Positions 47,669 to 59,005 of a stretch of DNA of 64,000 nt are shown in pieces. The first letter of the stretch is position 1. Every line of letters begins with the position of its first letter. The stretch is from contig JAGMWU010000036.1 in assembly GCA_018697195.1 (NCBI GenBank), forward strand, positions 1,248,471 to 1,312,470, in the 5' to 3' direction. Both the position numbers and the translations under genes were made by a program. The stretch comes from Certhia americana (taxonomy: Eukaryota > Chordata > Aves > Passeriformes > Certhiidae). The notes beneath the pieces are model-generated. The model did not search any database. It was given only the letters and a program-made list of their open reading frames with translations, and had not been told where the DNA came from.

Positions 47669-48482
47669 GTGTCTGTTGGCCAGGAAGATGTGCAGCTCAC
47701 ACCTCTGTCCCAGGCAGGCACATGCCAGGCATCAGTAGGGTTTGAATTTCAGTGGCTGTCACAGGTTGTGTCCCAGCCACACAGGGTCTTTTGGGGAGGG
47801 CTGTTCCAACAAGACTTGGAAGAGCCTGTGAGCTCAAGGACAGGTGACCACGGTCCAAAGCAAGGACATGGGCCATGGCTCTGCTCTGCTGGAGGACTGA
47901 GCCCAGCCTGATCCTGTTGCAAACCTTGAGGAATTCATCTGTCAGCAATGGAACTCAGGCGAGACAGATCCCGGGATGTGCAGAGCACCAGAAAGGAGGA
48001 GTTTTTCTCCTCACGTTCAATCAAAACAACTCCCATGGTCCTGGAGCTCTGCTGGCAAAGGCAGCAGGGAGCACAGAGAGGTTGGGGAGCAGGTGAGGTG
48101 AAGGGATGAGGTGGGTAGGACCAGACCTTCTCAGCAGCCATCCCAGCCTGCTGTTTGCTTGTCACATTAGTGATGCTGCTGGCTAGACAGGGACAGGAGA
48201 GTTGTACTGCCTGGGGCACAGGGAATCTTGCTTTTATCTTCTCACTTTCTCTGTGCATCAGAGGATGTGTCTGGCTCTCTTCTTGTGAGGGAGGCACAGC
48301 AGAGCCTGTGCTGTTCTCAGACATGAGCAGGAGTAGTGGCTCCTCCTGTTCTCTCTCAGCTGGGCCCTGCTGCAGCCAAGAGTTATTGTCTGTGAAACCA
48401 GAACCTGGGAAAGTGCAGAAATTACCTCAAAGGGCTGGAATGAGTTTTCCAGAGCTTCAAAGCTCTGAGTATTTTTTAGTTA

Positions 48483-48607
48483 GAGAATCCCAGAATGGTT
48501 TGGGCTGGAAGGGACTTTAAAGATTATCCAGTCCCACCCCCTGTCATGGGTTGGGACAACTTCCACTAGCACAGGTTGCTCCAAGCCCCATCCAAGCTGG
48601 CCTCAAA
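48483..48607 (-). mobile_element. CR1 LINE 3' end
   Basis: Antisense CR1: 'cagaatggtttgggctggaa', 'agattatccagtcccacccc', 'caggttgctccaagcccca'. It stops abruptly after 'ctggcctcaaac'. Confidence 0.87.
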
Positions 48608-48962
48608 CTTCAACAAGATTTTGACATTCCAGTTACCTGTTTCTTCCAAAATAAAAGGCAGGAGGTTGTAATATTTGAGTATCTCAGATTCCTCACCTAA
48701 CTTCCCACTTACAGCTGGGCTGCTGCCAGCAATACAAAGCCATGGCTTTGGGTAGGCAGTTGTTGGTTATCTCCAAAGACACAGCTCTCCTCATGGTTCC
48801 ACCGACTTGTCCCAGATCTGCACCACCCTCCTGGGGAGGGAACTTCATCCAGTGTCCAGCCTGACCCTCCCAAGCTATGATTTGTAGCTATTGCACTCCA
48901 TTCAACTAAGTTTCAAAGGTTCTAGCTCAGAGATATTTTAAATCAGCCTGAGTGCCAGTTCA

Positions 48963-49110
48963 AATCCCAGAATCCCAGAATCCAGCATGTGCTGGAGGGA
49001 CTTTACAGCTCAGCTCATTCTACCTCTTGCCATGGGCAGGGACACCTTCCACTAGACCAGATTGCTCCAAGCCATGTCCAGCCTGGCCTAGGACACTTCT
49101 AGGGATGGGA
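48963..49110 (-). mobile_element. CR1 LINE 3' end
   Basis: Antisense CR1 with a duplicated 'aatcccag' start, then 'ccatgggcagggacacctt' and 'ctaggacacttctaggg'. Confidence 0.83.
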
Positions 49111-50842
49111 ATTTTCCTCCAATTCAGTCCTGGCTTTAGCTAAAACCCCTTTCAGGAAGAGAACTAGCCTTGAGCCATCAAGAGACAGGCAGCCCATCAG
49201 GTCCTTGTACATGAGCCTGTGTAGATCACTCCTTTTTTCTCCCAATGAAATCTCTGATTTTCTAAGGAATTACCAGAGACTTTGTCTGTCAGGATACCAG
49301 TAAAACATTTGATTTGGAAAACTGCAAGCTAGAAGTGGTTCTGTGAAGTCTGTCCAGGAAATGCATAAATGGGAGACTGTAACAAACTGAGTGGGGAAGC
49401 CTCAGCTAAGCTGAGGTGACTGAGGTCCATGAGAAGTAGTTTCATACTTCTTGTTGTTTCAAGACCAAGTAGGATATACTTCTTGTGCAGAAAACTGACA
49501 CAAAAGGGGGAAAAGCAGAAATTTCCTGAGCTTTGGAGCCATCTCACACATGGAGGAGCCAGAACAAAGCCTGTTTCCCTGTCTCCCAGCTGGAGGGTCT
49601 GCTGGACTGCTGTCCTGAGGTCACTTAAATCCCAGGTTTCAACTTTTAGGGACTTCCCTGAATGTGTTTCTATGAAAATTCGGCCTGGTCCCACACTCCA
49701 AACCTCCTGAAACCTTGACATCCTCATGGTTGTTTCCCTTACTCCACTTAACACCCAGACCTGGCCTTCCATGGACCTGTGTCACCATCCTGGTTCCATC
49801 ATCTGTCTTCTCTCCCCCTTCTCTTCCATCTTCACCCTGACTGCCACCAAAACATGATGTGGCTTGGCATTTGCTGCCCTCCTCCCCTCGTTGTCCTAAC
49901 CTGTTGCCTTCACTGCATCCCTCCAGCCTGCAGCAGCTGGCAGTAAGTGTCTAGGAGGGATCCTGCCATGCCCAAATCCCTTCTCCTCTGCCACTGGAGA
50001 CTGTCTGCAGCAGATGGCAGGAGCTTTGCCAGCTGCTGGCTCTTCAGGAGCCTCTTCCCACTCCTGTGGTGGGCAGGTGGGGGGATATTGGCAGAGCAGG
50101 GGATGGGTTGCACTGCTGGAGCTTCCCAAGCAGATGCCCTTCCCTACCTGCCACCATCTCTGTGGGCTCCTCCTCCTGCTGACTCCCAGGCTTCCCTGTT
50201 GCATAAATTACACCATGAGTTTGAAGATAATTTTTCCCATGCCTGCCTGGGGCTTCAGAAACCTATTCCAGTGCATCTGGAGCTGACCTTGGTCAGAAAA
50301 CAACAGCCTGTCCATGATGGATGGGGTGGAAAGTCTCTTCTGCTGAACCAAGGGCTCCCCCAGTGTGCCACCATCCCTGCTCTGTGCTGTGCTGGGAGCT
50401 GATGGGAAGGCTCCAGGGCTCACCTTTTTCTCCTATGTTCCAGATGGCTGATTTATCTCTTCTGCTGCCCTTGGCAAACACAGCCCTGGGGCAGGTGGGG
50501 AGGCTGGTGATTGTAACAAAGGGGTTAGTGCAGCCTCCTAGCCAGGTGTCCTTCAGTTCTTCTTGGTGTCCCTGGGGGTTAGTGGGGTCCCTGTGGGAAG
50601 GGATGAGTCTCTGTGTGCCCCTTTGCAAACAGGAAGATGCTCACAGTGCCTGGTCTGTGGCCATCCCTGCCCTAGCAGGGGTGCAGGAGGCAGCTGCATT
50701 GCTGGGGCTGGGCAGGGAATGCTCTTCCCAAGAGAAAAAAATGGTATTTCCCCAATTTTCCGCTATGCACAGGGAACCTGGTGGAGTTTGCCTTGCAAGA
50801 AAGCAAGGGAAAAGGTTCAGTCACAAATCAGCAGGACTTAGT

Positions 50843-51040
50843 GATGCTCCAAGGGCTGAAGCCTCTCCAGAGCCAGGCTGGGAGAGCTGGGGGTGGGGGT
50901 GGGGGGTGGGGTTCAGCCTGGAGAAGAAAAGGCTCCAGGGAGACCTCAGAGACCCTTCCAGGGCATAAAGGGGCTCCAGGAGAGCTGGAGAGGGACTTGG
51001 GACAAAGGATGGAGGGACAGGACAACAGGAAATGATGGTC
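50843..51040 (+). mobile_element. CR1 LINE internal fragment
   Basis: Sense CR1 piece from 'agggctgaagcctctccaga' through 'gaaaaggctccagggagacc' to 'ggagagggacttgggaca'. It lacks the usual 3' tail, so it is truncated on both sides. It contains a G-rich run at 50887-50910. Confidence 0.78.
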
Positions 51041-51747
51041 TGGAGCAGATGAGTTTCCATGTGCAGAGAGGTCCAGGAGCTGGGGACACTCTTTGCACTG
51101 TGTGACCCCCAAAGCTGCTCTGGCAGTGATGTGGGGGGTTCCAGGATCCTCTGGAGCAGCTCCTCTGTGTGGGAACAAAGCCCTGCAGGCCGGGTGGCAC
51201 ATGCAAATGTGACTGCAAACCCCACTGAACAAAGAGCTCAAACACAGCCAAACCCTGGGCTGCCTGGGCCAAGTTGCTGGGCTTGTGGCATTGGCAACTG
51301 CTTTAAAGGCTGTAATCTACACCAAAGCCTGCCTTGATTCAAGTGGGGCTGCAGCCAGGACCAGCTTTGGGCTGCTTTGCCATGTTTTTAAGATTTTCCA
51401 GCATTTGTAGTTACAGACTCAAGAAGCTGCAGGCTGGGCCCACTGGGAAGTTTTCCAGACACTTGACACAGTGTGGGTACCAACCTGATGGGGCCACCTT
51501 GCCAAGGGAACAAAACCTCGCACACCATGAAACACCAATTTCCAGAGCTCCAGCAAGTCCAGGAATATCCCAGACCTGAGAATTTTTATTCCTTTAAGGG
51601 CAAATGTTGTTTATTAAAAAGCCACAGTGCTGGCATTCCTTACTTTCCCCAGCTTCTGCTGGAGAGAATTGGTTCCAAAACTGTGTGGCTCCTGAACATG
51701 GCATCACAGGGGCAGAACTGGGAAAGGAATTGGGGGGACAAATGTTG

Positions 51748-51789
51748 TAATAGTCCAAGGAATAGCAGTAATAGTCCAAGGAATAGCAA
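51748..51789. repeat. 21-bp tandem doublet
   Basis: Two copies of taatagtccaaggaatagca plus one base, nearly perfect. Confidence 0.88.
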
Positions 51790-52944
51790 ACCCTTTTAGC
51801 AGGAGAGTCACAGACACACAAGTGTGGGTGGAGGGGCTTCTGGAGGTCTCCAGCCTAATCTCCTTTGCAAAGCAAGGTCACCAGGGTTACTGTGGGGGGC
51901 AGGTCAGGAGAATCCTCCCTTCTTCCCTTTCTCATCCAGGTATTCCTCACTGTGGTGCATTCAGTGCTCACGTTGGAGGAAGGAATCTGAATTCAAATGC
52001 ATTCTCCAGGAGGGCCCGTGGTGTGAAAGCCTGTGATGCTCAAATGGCAAGAGAGAGTTTTACCCAGAAAAGCAAAAAATGAGGGGGGGTTTAACCAGAG
52101 AAACCAATTTTCAGTTCAATACCTGGATGTGTTTGGACTCTGAGCTGAACAAGAGCACAAAGAACTGGGGCCTTGGGGTCAGTGGGGAGACCTAAAGGAC
52201 CATTGTACATGACAGTCACCTGCTGGGGTGGCTGAGAGTGAGACTGGGGTGCCGTGGGGCAAGGAGGGAGGGCTGGTTTGGGATGGTTTGGATTAGGTGT
52301 CCTCTGTGTGAGGCAGTGGTGCAGGACATCCCAGTCTCTGGAACATGGGGGTCAATTGTCCTGGCTGTGCTCTCTGCCCATGCTGGAGGAACAGAGCTGA
52401 CCCCCACCCCTGTGCCTGCCTGAAGCCTTGCACAGAGCCCTGTGTGCTCCTGCCACTTCAAACACAGCTTTCCAGACTGCTGGAGCCTGGATCCTTGCCT
52501 ACAGGTCTTCAAGCCCTGTGGATTGAAGGTCAGGGTAGCCCTTGCTCTGTGAGTGATCACAACACTGTCCTGGCTGCTGCACAGCATCACTTCCAGCCTC
52601 ACTGCACAGGGTGTGGAAACACTGTCCTGGGGAATGCCCTGCTCTGGACCCACAGGGAATCCTGTTCCCCACTTGTTGGACCTGCCTGGGTTCCCCCCTC
52701 CGACTGAGTCTCTGGGTGAGGGCAGTGAGAGGGAAGTTTGCCTCCTTCCCCCAAGGTTTTCCAAGTCTCCCCCTTCGCCACAGTGGCAGGACAGCCACAG
52801 GCATTCCCGGGCAGATGCTCTGACAGAAATTCTGTTCTGACAGAGCCTTCTCCCCCACATCTCCCCATTCCCTGCCCTGTCCCGTGGCCTCTGGACCGGC
52901 TGGTGCCTTGCAGCATCATGGTGCATTTCCCTGCCACTCTGTCT

Positions 52945-53240
52945 TCAGCCGCGGGTCAGGCAGTTAATCCTGACCCCGATCACAGCCGCTGCTGCTCAGG
53001 GTAATTGAAAATGCCGGAATTCCCTGCTGACCCTCCTATAATAAAAGCAGCTCCCGCCGTCCGGTAACCTGACACTCCAGGGACCGAGATCTGTCAGGAG
53101 GGCTCCGAGGAGATGCTGGAAAGCTCCCAGCTGTTCACCTCGATTTTTCCCCTGGGTGATTTCAAAGTGTTGCCGGGGAGAGGCCATGGGCCAGGCTGGC
53201 TTTGCTCTCTCTGCGTCGTGAGTGTTTTCCAGAGCAAATG
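52945..53240. promoter_or_regulatory. Candidate conserved CpG-bearing block, intron 5
   Basis: Repeat-free sequence with retained CpGs (cagccgcgggtcaggcag, ctcccgccgtccggtaacc) and 'gggtaattgaaaatgccgg'. It could be an enhancer or a weak internal promoter. No TATA/initiator pair followed by an open frame convinced me. Confidence 0.25.
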
Positions 53241-53918
53241 TTGACTCTGTCTGACATGACATGGGTTAGTGGAATTAAAGTGATCAGAGATAGGGGGTTT
53301 GCTGCCTGTAACCTGACTCTCCCAGCTAAGCCAGGGGAGGACTGGGACGCTTTGATTTTACCGGGATCTCCACAGTGCTGCCTTTCTAGCAAGGAGCTGG
53401 AGCTGAGCCTTGGGACTGGCAGGTGAAGGGGGCCTGGCTGCAGAGCAGGGGGCAGATTGCATAGCAGCCTTTCAAATGAGTCTAAAAACGATGAAAGAGA
53501 AGCTGTGGAAAGATCCTGGTGTCCCCCCTGCAGGCTGGAGCCACACAGTCCCCCCAGACACTCCCAGAAGATGCTGCCAGTGGAGTCTGAGCCCCTGGGC
53601 TGCTCCCTGCAGTGGTGCCCTCGCTGACTGCAGTGTCTGTTCCCATTTTATTTCCTTTACAGCAGCAGTCCAGCTTCCCAGCCTGCACAGTGTGACCTTA
53701 CACAGGTGACAACAGCACCGAGGCTACAAAGTGCCATGGACACTTGGCCAGTGTGTAGCTGGATATGGGATTGTTTCACTGGGAGCCAGACCTCCTAAAA
53801 ACCACTGGCAGGGGTGGCAGTCAGAACCTGAGACAGAAAATTGACCTCTGCTATCAAAGTCTATTGGACAAGGATGCCCTGCTGGGTCCTTTGGGATGGG
53901 ATGAACCAGGATATACTG

Positions 53919-54081
53919 AATCATAAAATCACAGAATCCCAGACTGGGTTGTGTTGAAATGGACCTTAAAGATCATCAAAGAACATTTCCCCCCCTGCCA
54001 TGGCCAGGGATATCTTCCACTATCCCAGGTTGCTCCAAGCCCCATCCAGCCTGGCCTTGGACTCTTCCAGGGATGGGGCAG
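53919..54081 (-). mobile_element. CR1 LINE 3' end
   Basis: Antisense CR1: 'aatcataaaatcacagaatc', 'ggaccttaaagatcatcaaa', 'ccactatcccaggttgctcc' and 'ggccttggactcttccaggg'. Confidence 0.88.
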
Positions 54082-54540
54082 ATCAAGGAGGGATAGGAGG
54101 GAGGTGACCTCAGGATGTTGAAAAAGCAGGGCTGGGAGAAAGGAACAGTTCCAGATGGAAGTTCTTGTTGAATAAAAGAGGAAGATATCCTAAGAGATGT
54201 CCTGGGGCTCCTGGAACTGCTCAGAGTTGTGGTGTTGTGGGGATGGGTTGGAGAGACAAACATGTGAGCTGCCTAAGAGCTCTCAAATCAACTCAGAGAC
54301 ATAGAGGCAAGGAGGAAAATGGGGCCTGTTTCTTTCTCATTGCCCCAAAACAATTCCTCATTGTGTGATGCCCCCCTGCTGCTTTTTGTTGGCTTTCTCC
54401 TAATGAATTTTCCTGAGCTTTAGAGAGAGTTTTACCAATTACACAAATTTTGGATGAATTGAGGATATCTCATCCTGCTCCCAGCAGGACTGGGATGGTG
54501 CAGGAACAGCCTCCTCCCTTCCCTGAGCTGGGGACACAGC

Positions 54541-54558
54541 AAAAAAAAAAAAAAAAAA
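54541..54558. repeat. A18 homopolymer
   Basis: A run of 18 A between unique sequences. I see no element body upstream that it could be the tail of. Confidence 0.93.
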
Positions 54559-54838
54559 TACAGTGGAAGTGCTCAGTGGAGAGGGAAGAGCAGCTCTGCA
54601 GGGCTGGGCTGAGGCAGGGAAGTGTCACCTTGGACACACTCGGGAGGAATATCAAACTTCAGCAAGGAGGTGGATGATGCCTCTGGAGCTGAGAGATGGG
54701 TCCTAACTACTTAACTCCATTTTGAGGTTTATGTTTGGAAAGGGGATTAACAAAAAATTGGAAAATGTAGAGGAGAGAGAGTCATCAGGCTGATAAATGT
54801 GTGAAGTGCTCAGGAAACTACTTGGAAAACAGAAAGGT

Positions 54839-54905
54839 ATCACAGAATCATCGTCTGGTTTGGGTTGCAAGGGACTTTAAAGATCTTCCAGTTCCAACCC
54901 TCCAT
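54839..54905 (-). mobile_element. CR1 LINE extreme 3' end
   Basis: Antisense CR1 terminus only: 'atcacagaatcatcgtctgg' followed by 'gactttaaagatcttccag'. Confidence 0.76.
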
Positions 54906-56305
54906 GGATAAAAAGGAAATATTTTCATTATCCTTCAGCTCTTCCATGATGACAGTATTCTTTTTCTAGACTCCTCCTTCATTTAACTACAAAACCCAGA
55001 AAAGTTCCTGCAGCTGGAAACTTGAGTCCATGAATTTTCACCTGAAAGAAAAAGGTGCATTTTCACAGAGAGCTTGAGGGAAACCTCCCCAGAGGCACAG
55101 TGGGCTCAGCATCATCTGAAGTCCTCAAAGGAAGCAGGGGGTATGTTTGTAACATACTCAGGGGCTCAACCACGAGTGTTTCAGCTATTTTTAACTCTGC
55201 CTGGGTTTGTGCAGATGTTCAGACCTGGGTATTATGGAGCTTTTCCCAATTCTCTGCTGACTTGCTGTGTTGTTGCACTGCCCTGGGTTTGGTGTGATTG
55301 TTTCTTCTGGAAAACTCACATTTTGTTCCTTCTCGTTTTCTCCCATTTCCTTCTTTCCCTTAATACTTTTCATCCCTTCCAGCAAGTCCCAAAGAAGCAA
55401 CTATTTGTATGAAAGTCAAATTCTGGCTATGCCAAGCCTGAGGCTTCATGGTGCAACCAACATCCCCCCCTTTGTCCTTACAGGAGATCAGGGAAATACT
55501 TAGAGAACCCAAAGCCTCTTGTGGAGGATCAGTGCTGGTTAAGCTGCTTTTGTGTGATGGATCTGTGCCACCTGGGGTTTGGTTTCCCTTAGCACGAGCT
55601 GCTGAAGTAGCTTTGAGGTGCCACCCTGGAGCCACAGAGCTCCTTGGTTTTGTGCCCATGGAGGTGCTGTCCTCATGTCACAGCATCCTCAGAGAGCAGC
55701 TCTGTATCAGGGAAGCCTGGACATGCTTTCAGACAAAGATGTGAAGCTGTAAAGAGAGATGTGCCTGGTTGGGATCTTTAGCAAAAGCTCTTTTTTAAAA
55801 AAAGAAGCTCTTTCATAAAAGTGGCTTCAGCTTCATAATCAGGGCCCAGACCATCACTTGTGATCTCCTTTTTTTTTTTTCCTTTAGAAGACATGTTTTA
55901 AATGCTGGATGTGCCTCAGCTACAATTCCTGGGAGGCAGGCCCTGGTGGGGCTCATTTATAGGGATGTGGCAGAGAAGGAATGTGCTTTATGACCAAAAA
56001 TTGGGATTTTATCTGGAGCTAATCAAAAAGACTAAAGGGTGCTGATACAGGGAAGCCCCATCCTTGGAGGTTCAAAGATTCACCTAATACAGCTTCCCTT
56101 CCCTGGTGTGATGTTGGACAAGATGATGGGACTTTGGGAGTCCCATCCCAGCAGCATTCCTGGGATTTGATGCTCTAGGGAACTGAAGGGGGCAGTGGGA
56201 AAGGAGGGCTGCACCCTGTCAGCCTTCACAGCTCTTCTCTGCTCTGTGTGCAGGCACCTGGGCCTCTTGGGTCATCCCTTTCCTCAGCAAAGTCTGTGGA
56301 ATGAA

Positions 56306-56372
56306 ATGGAATATAGAATATTTCAACTGGAAAGACCTACAACGATCATCTAGTCCAGCTGCTTCATGTAGA
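56306..56372 (-). mobile_element. CR1 LINE extreme 3' end, diverged
   Basis: 'aatatttcaactggaaagac' with 'gatcatctagtccagctgc' matches an older CR1 terminus in antisense orientation. Confidence 0.6.
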
Positions 56373-56838
56373 CACGGATAATGAACCTGGGAGAGGCCAG
56401 AGCAGCACAGCCTGGACTGTGTCTGTCCCCCTGGTACTTACTCCACACCAAGCCCAGCCACGAGAGGACAGGATGCATTTCCTTGGCTGTTATCCTTTTG
56501 TTAGCTTAGAGCATCAGCATGTATCAATCACTCCTTGTGATTCAAGAAGCATTGGCCTCCATGAGGCTGAAGCTGCTGCACTAATTTTGGGAAGGTCAAA
56601 AACAGCCTGGTGGCTTTGGTGCTTCCCTTGCCAGACCCCACTGGGACTGCACATTTCCTTCCCCAGGGGTATTTCGGAGAGACAGACAGACAAGCAGGAC
56701 TTAAGATGCCAGTTTTTCCCTAAGGGTGCCTTCATGGACAATATGCTTTATAGTGGGATTTGAGACCTGCCTGGCTATGTCCACCTTGTGACATTGAGCC
56801 AGCCTGGTTTAAAAGGACATTGTCTTGAGGTGTCTTCA

Positions 56839-57460
56839 AATCCCAGAATGGTTTGGTTTGGAAGGGACCTTAAAACCCATCCCATCCCATCCCATCCCAT
56901 CCCATCCCATCCCATCCCATCCCATCCCATCCCATCCCATCCCATCCCATCCCATCCCATCCCATCCCATCCCATCCCATCCCATCCCATCCCCTGTCAT
57001 GGCCAGAGACATCTTCCACTATCTCAGGTTGATCCAAGCCCCATCCAGCCTGGCCTTGAACACTTCTAGGGGTCCAGGAGCAGCCACAGCTTCTCTGGGC
57101 ACCCTGTGTCAGCAATTCCTTTCCAATATCCCATCCATCCCTGCCCTCTGGCAGTGGGAAGCCATTTGCCCTTTTCCTGTCCCTCCATCCCTTTTCCCTA
57201 GTCCCTCTCCAGCTCTCCTGGAGCCCCTTTATACCCTGGAGGGGCTCTGAGGTCACCCTGGAGCCTTCTCTTCTCCAGATGAACACCCCCAACTCTCCCT
57301 GCCTGGCTCCAGAGGGATTCCAACCCTTGGAGCATCACCATGGCTTCCTCTGGTCTTGTTCCAACTCCTCCACATCCTTTCTGTGCTGGGACCCCAGGGC
57401 TGCAGGCAGCATTGCAGGGGGTCTCTCCAGAGCCAAGCAGAGGAGCAAAAGCCCCTCCCT
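56839..57460 (-). mobile_element. CR1 LINE 3' fragment carrying a CCCAT microsatellite
   Basis: Antisense CR1, about 500 bp without the insert. It starts 'cagaatggtttggtttggaa' and is interrupted at 56876 by the CCCAT array. It resumes 'cctgtcatggccagagaca' and continues through 'ccttctcttctccagatgaa' to the 'catcctttctgtgctggga' region. The microsatellite sits where the ordinary CR1 reads 'atcatcccatcccaccc'. Confidence 0.92.
56876..56990. repeat. (CCCAT)23 microsatellite
   Basis: 23 perfect, uninterrupted CCCAT units, followed by cccctgtcat, which returns to CR1 sequence. Confidence 0.97.
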
Positions 57461-57856
57461 GGACCTGCTGCCCACGCTGTGGGATCAGCCCAGGATACAG
57501 GAGGGTTTCTGCCATTCCAGCTGTGGTAAAGCTCAGAGGTGATCCCTTCAGGGAGGTGATGGCCATGCAGCTGTGCTGGCAAGACCTGAGGATGGGGAGA
57601 CCTCCTGAAGCCCATCCTTCCCAAGCGTTTCCAGTTCCTGAGCTCAGGAAGTGCCTTCTGTGTGCTGCAGAGCTCCCAGAGCAGCAGAGCTGTCAGCACC
57701 CCCACACTGATCCTGCAGAGCTGCCCCAAGCTGCAGAACTCTGCTCAGCTCCCTGGATTAAGATAAACTGCCAAAAATCCAAGCCCAGCCTGGGCAGGGG
57801 CTGGCTGTCACCAGTGTTGTGTGGCCATGCAGGGGCTCGGGGTGGTGACCGTGGAA

Positions 57857-58094
57857 GTGTCACTCACATCCCTCCTGTGCCTCTTCCCCACAGGGGACAC
57901 TGAGTGGGACATGTTGGCTTTGTACATTAGTGGATTTTCATTAAGGTTGTTTTACACTCCAGTGATGGTTTTGGTGTCACTCACATCCCTCCTGTGCCTC
58001 TGCCCCACAGGGGACACCGAGTGGGACATGTTGGCTTTGTACATTAGTGGATTTTCATTAAGGTTGTTTTACACTCCAGTGATGGTTTTGGTGT
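57857..58094. repeat. 117-bp tandem duplication, two copies
   Basis: 57857-57973 and 57974-58090 are identical except for two substitutions (ctcttcccc/ctctgcccc and cactgag/caccgag), with four further matching bases at 58091-58094. Each copy contains an acceptor-like 'cccacag/gggacac' and an AT-rich 50-bp core. As 117 is a multiple of three, a 106-residue + frame spans both copies, but it resembles no known family. Confidence 0.95.
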
Positions 58095-58267
58095 GGTTTA
58101 TTTCTCCAGCAATTCGGAGAGGCCACAGGGCTCCACTCTGAGGAATCTGAGGCCATCCCTGATCAAGAGGATGCAGAAAGTGCCTTTCTAGGACTGCAGT
58201 GGTTGGGTTTGCCTCAGTGCCCAGTGCTGATAATGCCAATGGTATGCGTTTGATCCCCATATGGACC

Positions 58268-58335
58268 ATTCACTTCAGAGATGGACTTAATGATCTTTGT
58301 GGATCCTTTCCAACTTAGAATATTTTGTGATATCT
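58268..58335 (+). mobile_element. CR1 LINE extreme 3' end
   Basis: Sense CR1 tail: 'gatggacttaatgatctttg' followed by 'gatcctttccaacttagaa'. Short. Confidence 0.68.
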
Positions 58336-58825
58336 GTAAAATCAAATGACATTGAGGCTTAAGGGATTCAGTCAAGAGCAGTGTTTCCATCAGCTGTGGA
58401 ATGAAGGTCTGTTTGTTTTTTGCACTGTTGGGACACACCTACCTCTGGGGATCCCATCGGGATAAATTCACCTCTGTTCACACCTTCATGGTGACATCAC
58501 AGGGTGATCAAGACTCTGAGAATGGGAACTCTCCAGATCTGATCTCTGAACATCACAGGGCACAGTCAGCTTCCTGGGCATTGTGTCAGGATCCAGCTGA
58601 AGCTGTTCCTGCTGACTGGACCTGGGAAAGTCACTCGGAGGTCTGGCTGGCTCTGACATCCAGTGCCAGCCCAGCCCTGATTCACAGGACTGGGATCCTC
58701 TCTGTGCACCCCAGGCCCTCTCCTGGTGTGAAGGGTGTGACAAGGACCATGTTTTGTGGTATTGCAGAGTGCTGTGCTCTGTTAGCAAAATATCCAGGAG
58801 AGGGATTGTTTCCATCTGGTTGACA

Positions 58826-59005
58826 GTTTCAGGGCCACATCTGGGGTCCTTCGTCCTCTGTGGGGCTCCCAGTATCACAGTCATGGACAAACTGGAGCAG
58901 GTCCAGCAGGACAATGATGTTAGCCTGGTGCTGGAGCATGGGAGTTGAGGACAGCTGAGAGCTGGATCTGATCAGCCTGGAGAGGAGGAGGCTGAGGGTC
59001 ATCAA
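58826..59005 (+). mobile_element. CR1 LINE internal fragment
   Basis: 'gacaaactggagcaggtcca' and 'ctgatcagcctggagagga' match the region upstream of the CR1 3' tail in sense orientation. Diverged and truncated at both ends. Confidence 0.55.

Noticed and set aside
53000..53060. TATA-like 'cctataataaaagcagctcc' as a promoter
   Set aside because: An isolated AT word in a GC background. No following open frame or initiator element supports it.
56838..57292. Long WDGMG-type repeat open frame on the - strand
   Set aside because: Translation of the CCCAT microsatellite plus CR1.
57821..58141. 106-residue frame with a 39-residue internal repeat as a new gene
   Set aside because: The frame survives only because the duplication unit is 117 bp. 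There is no start context or homology that I recognise, and it is intronic.
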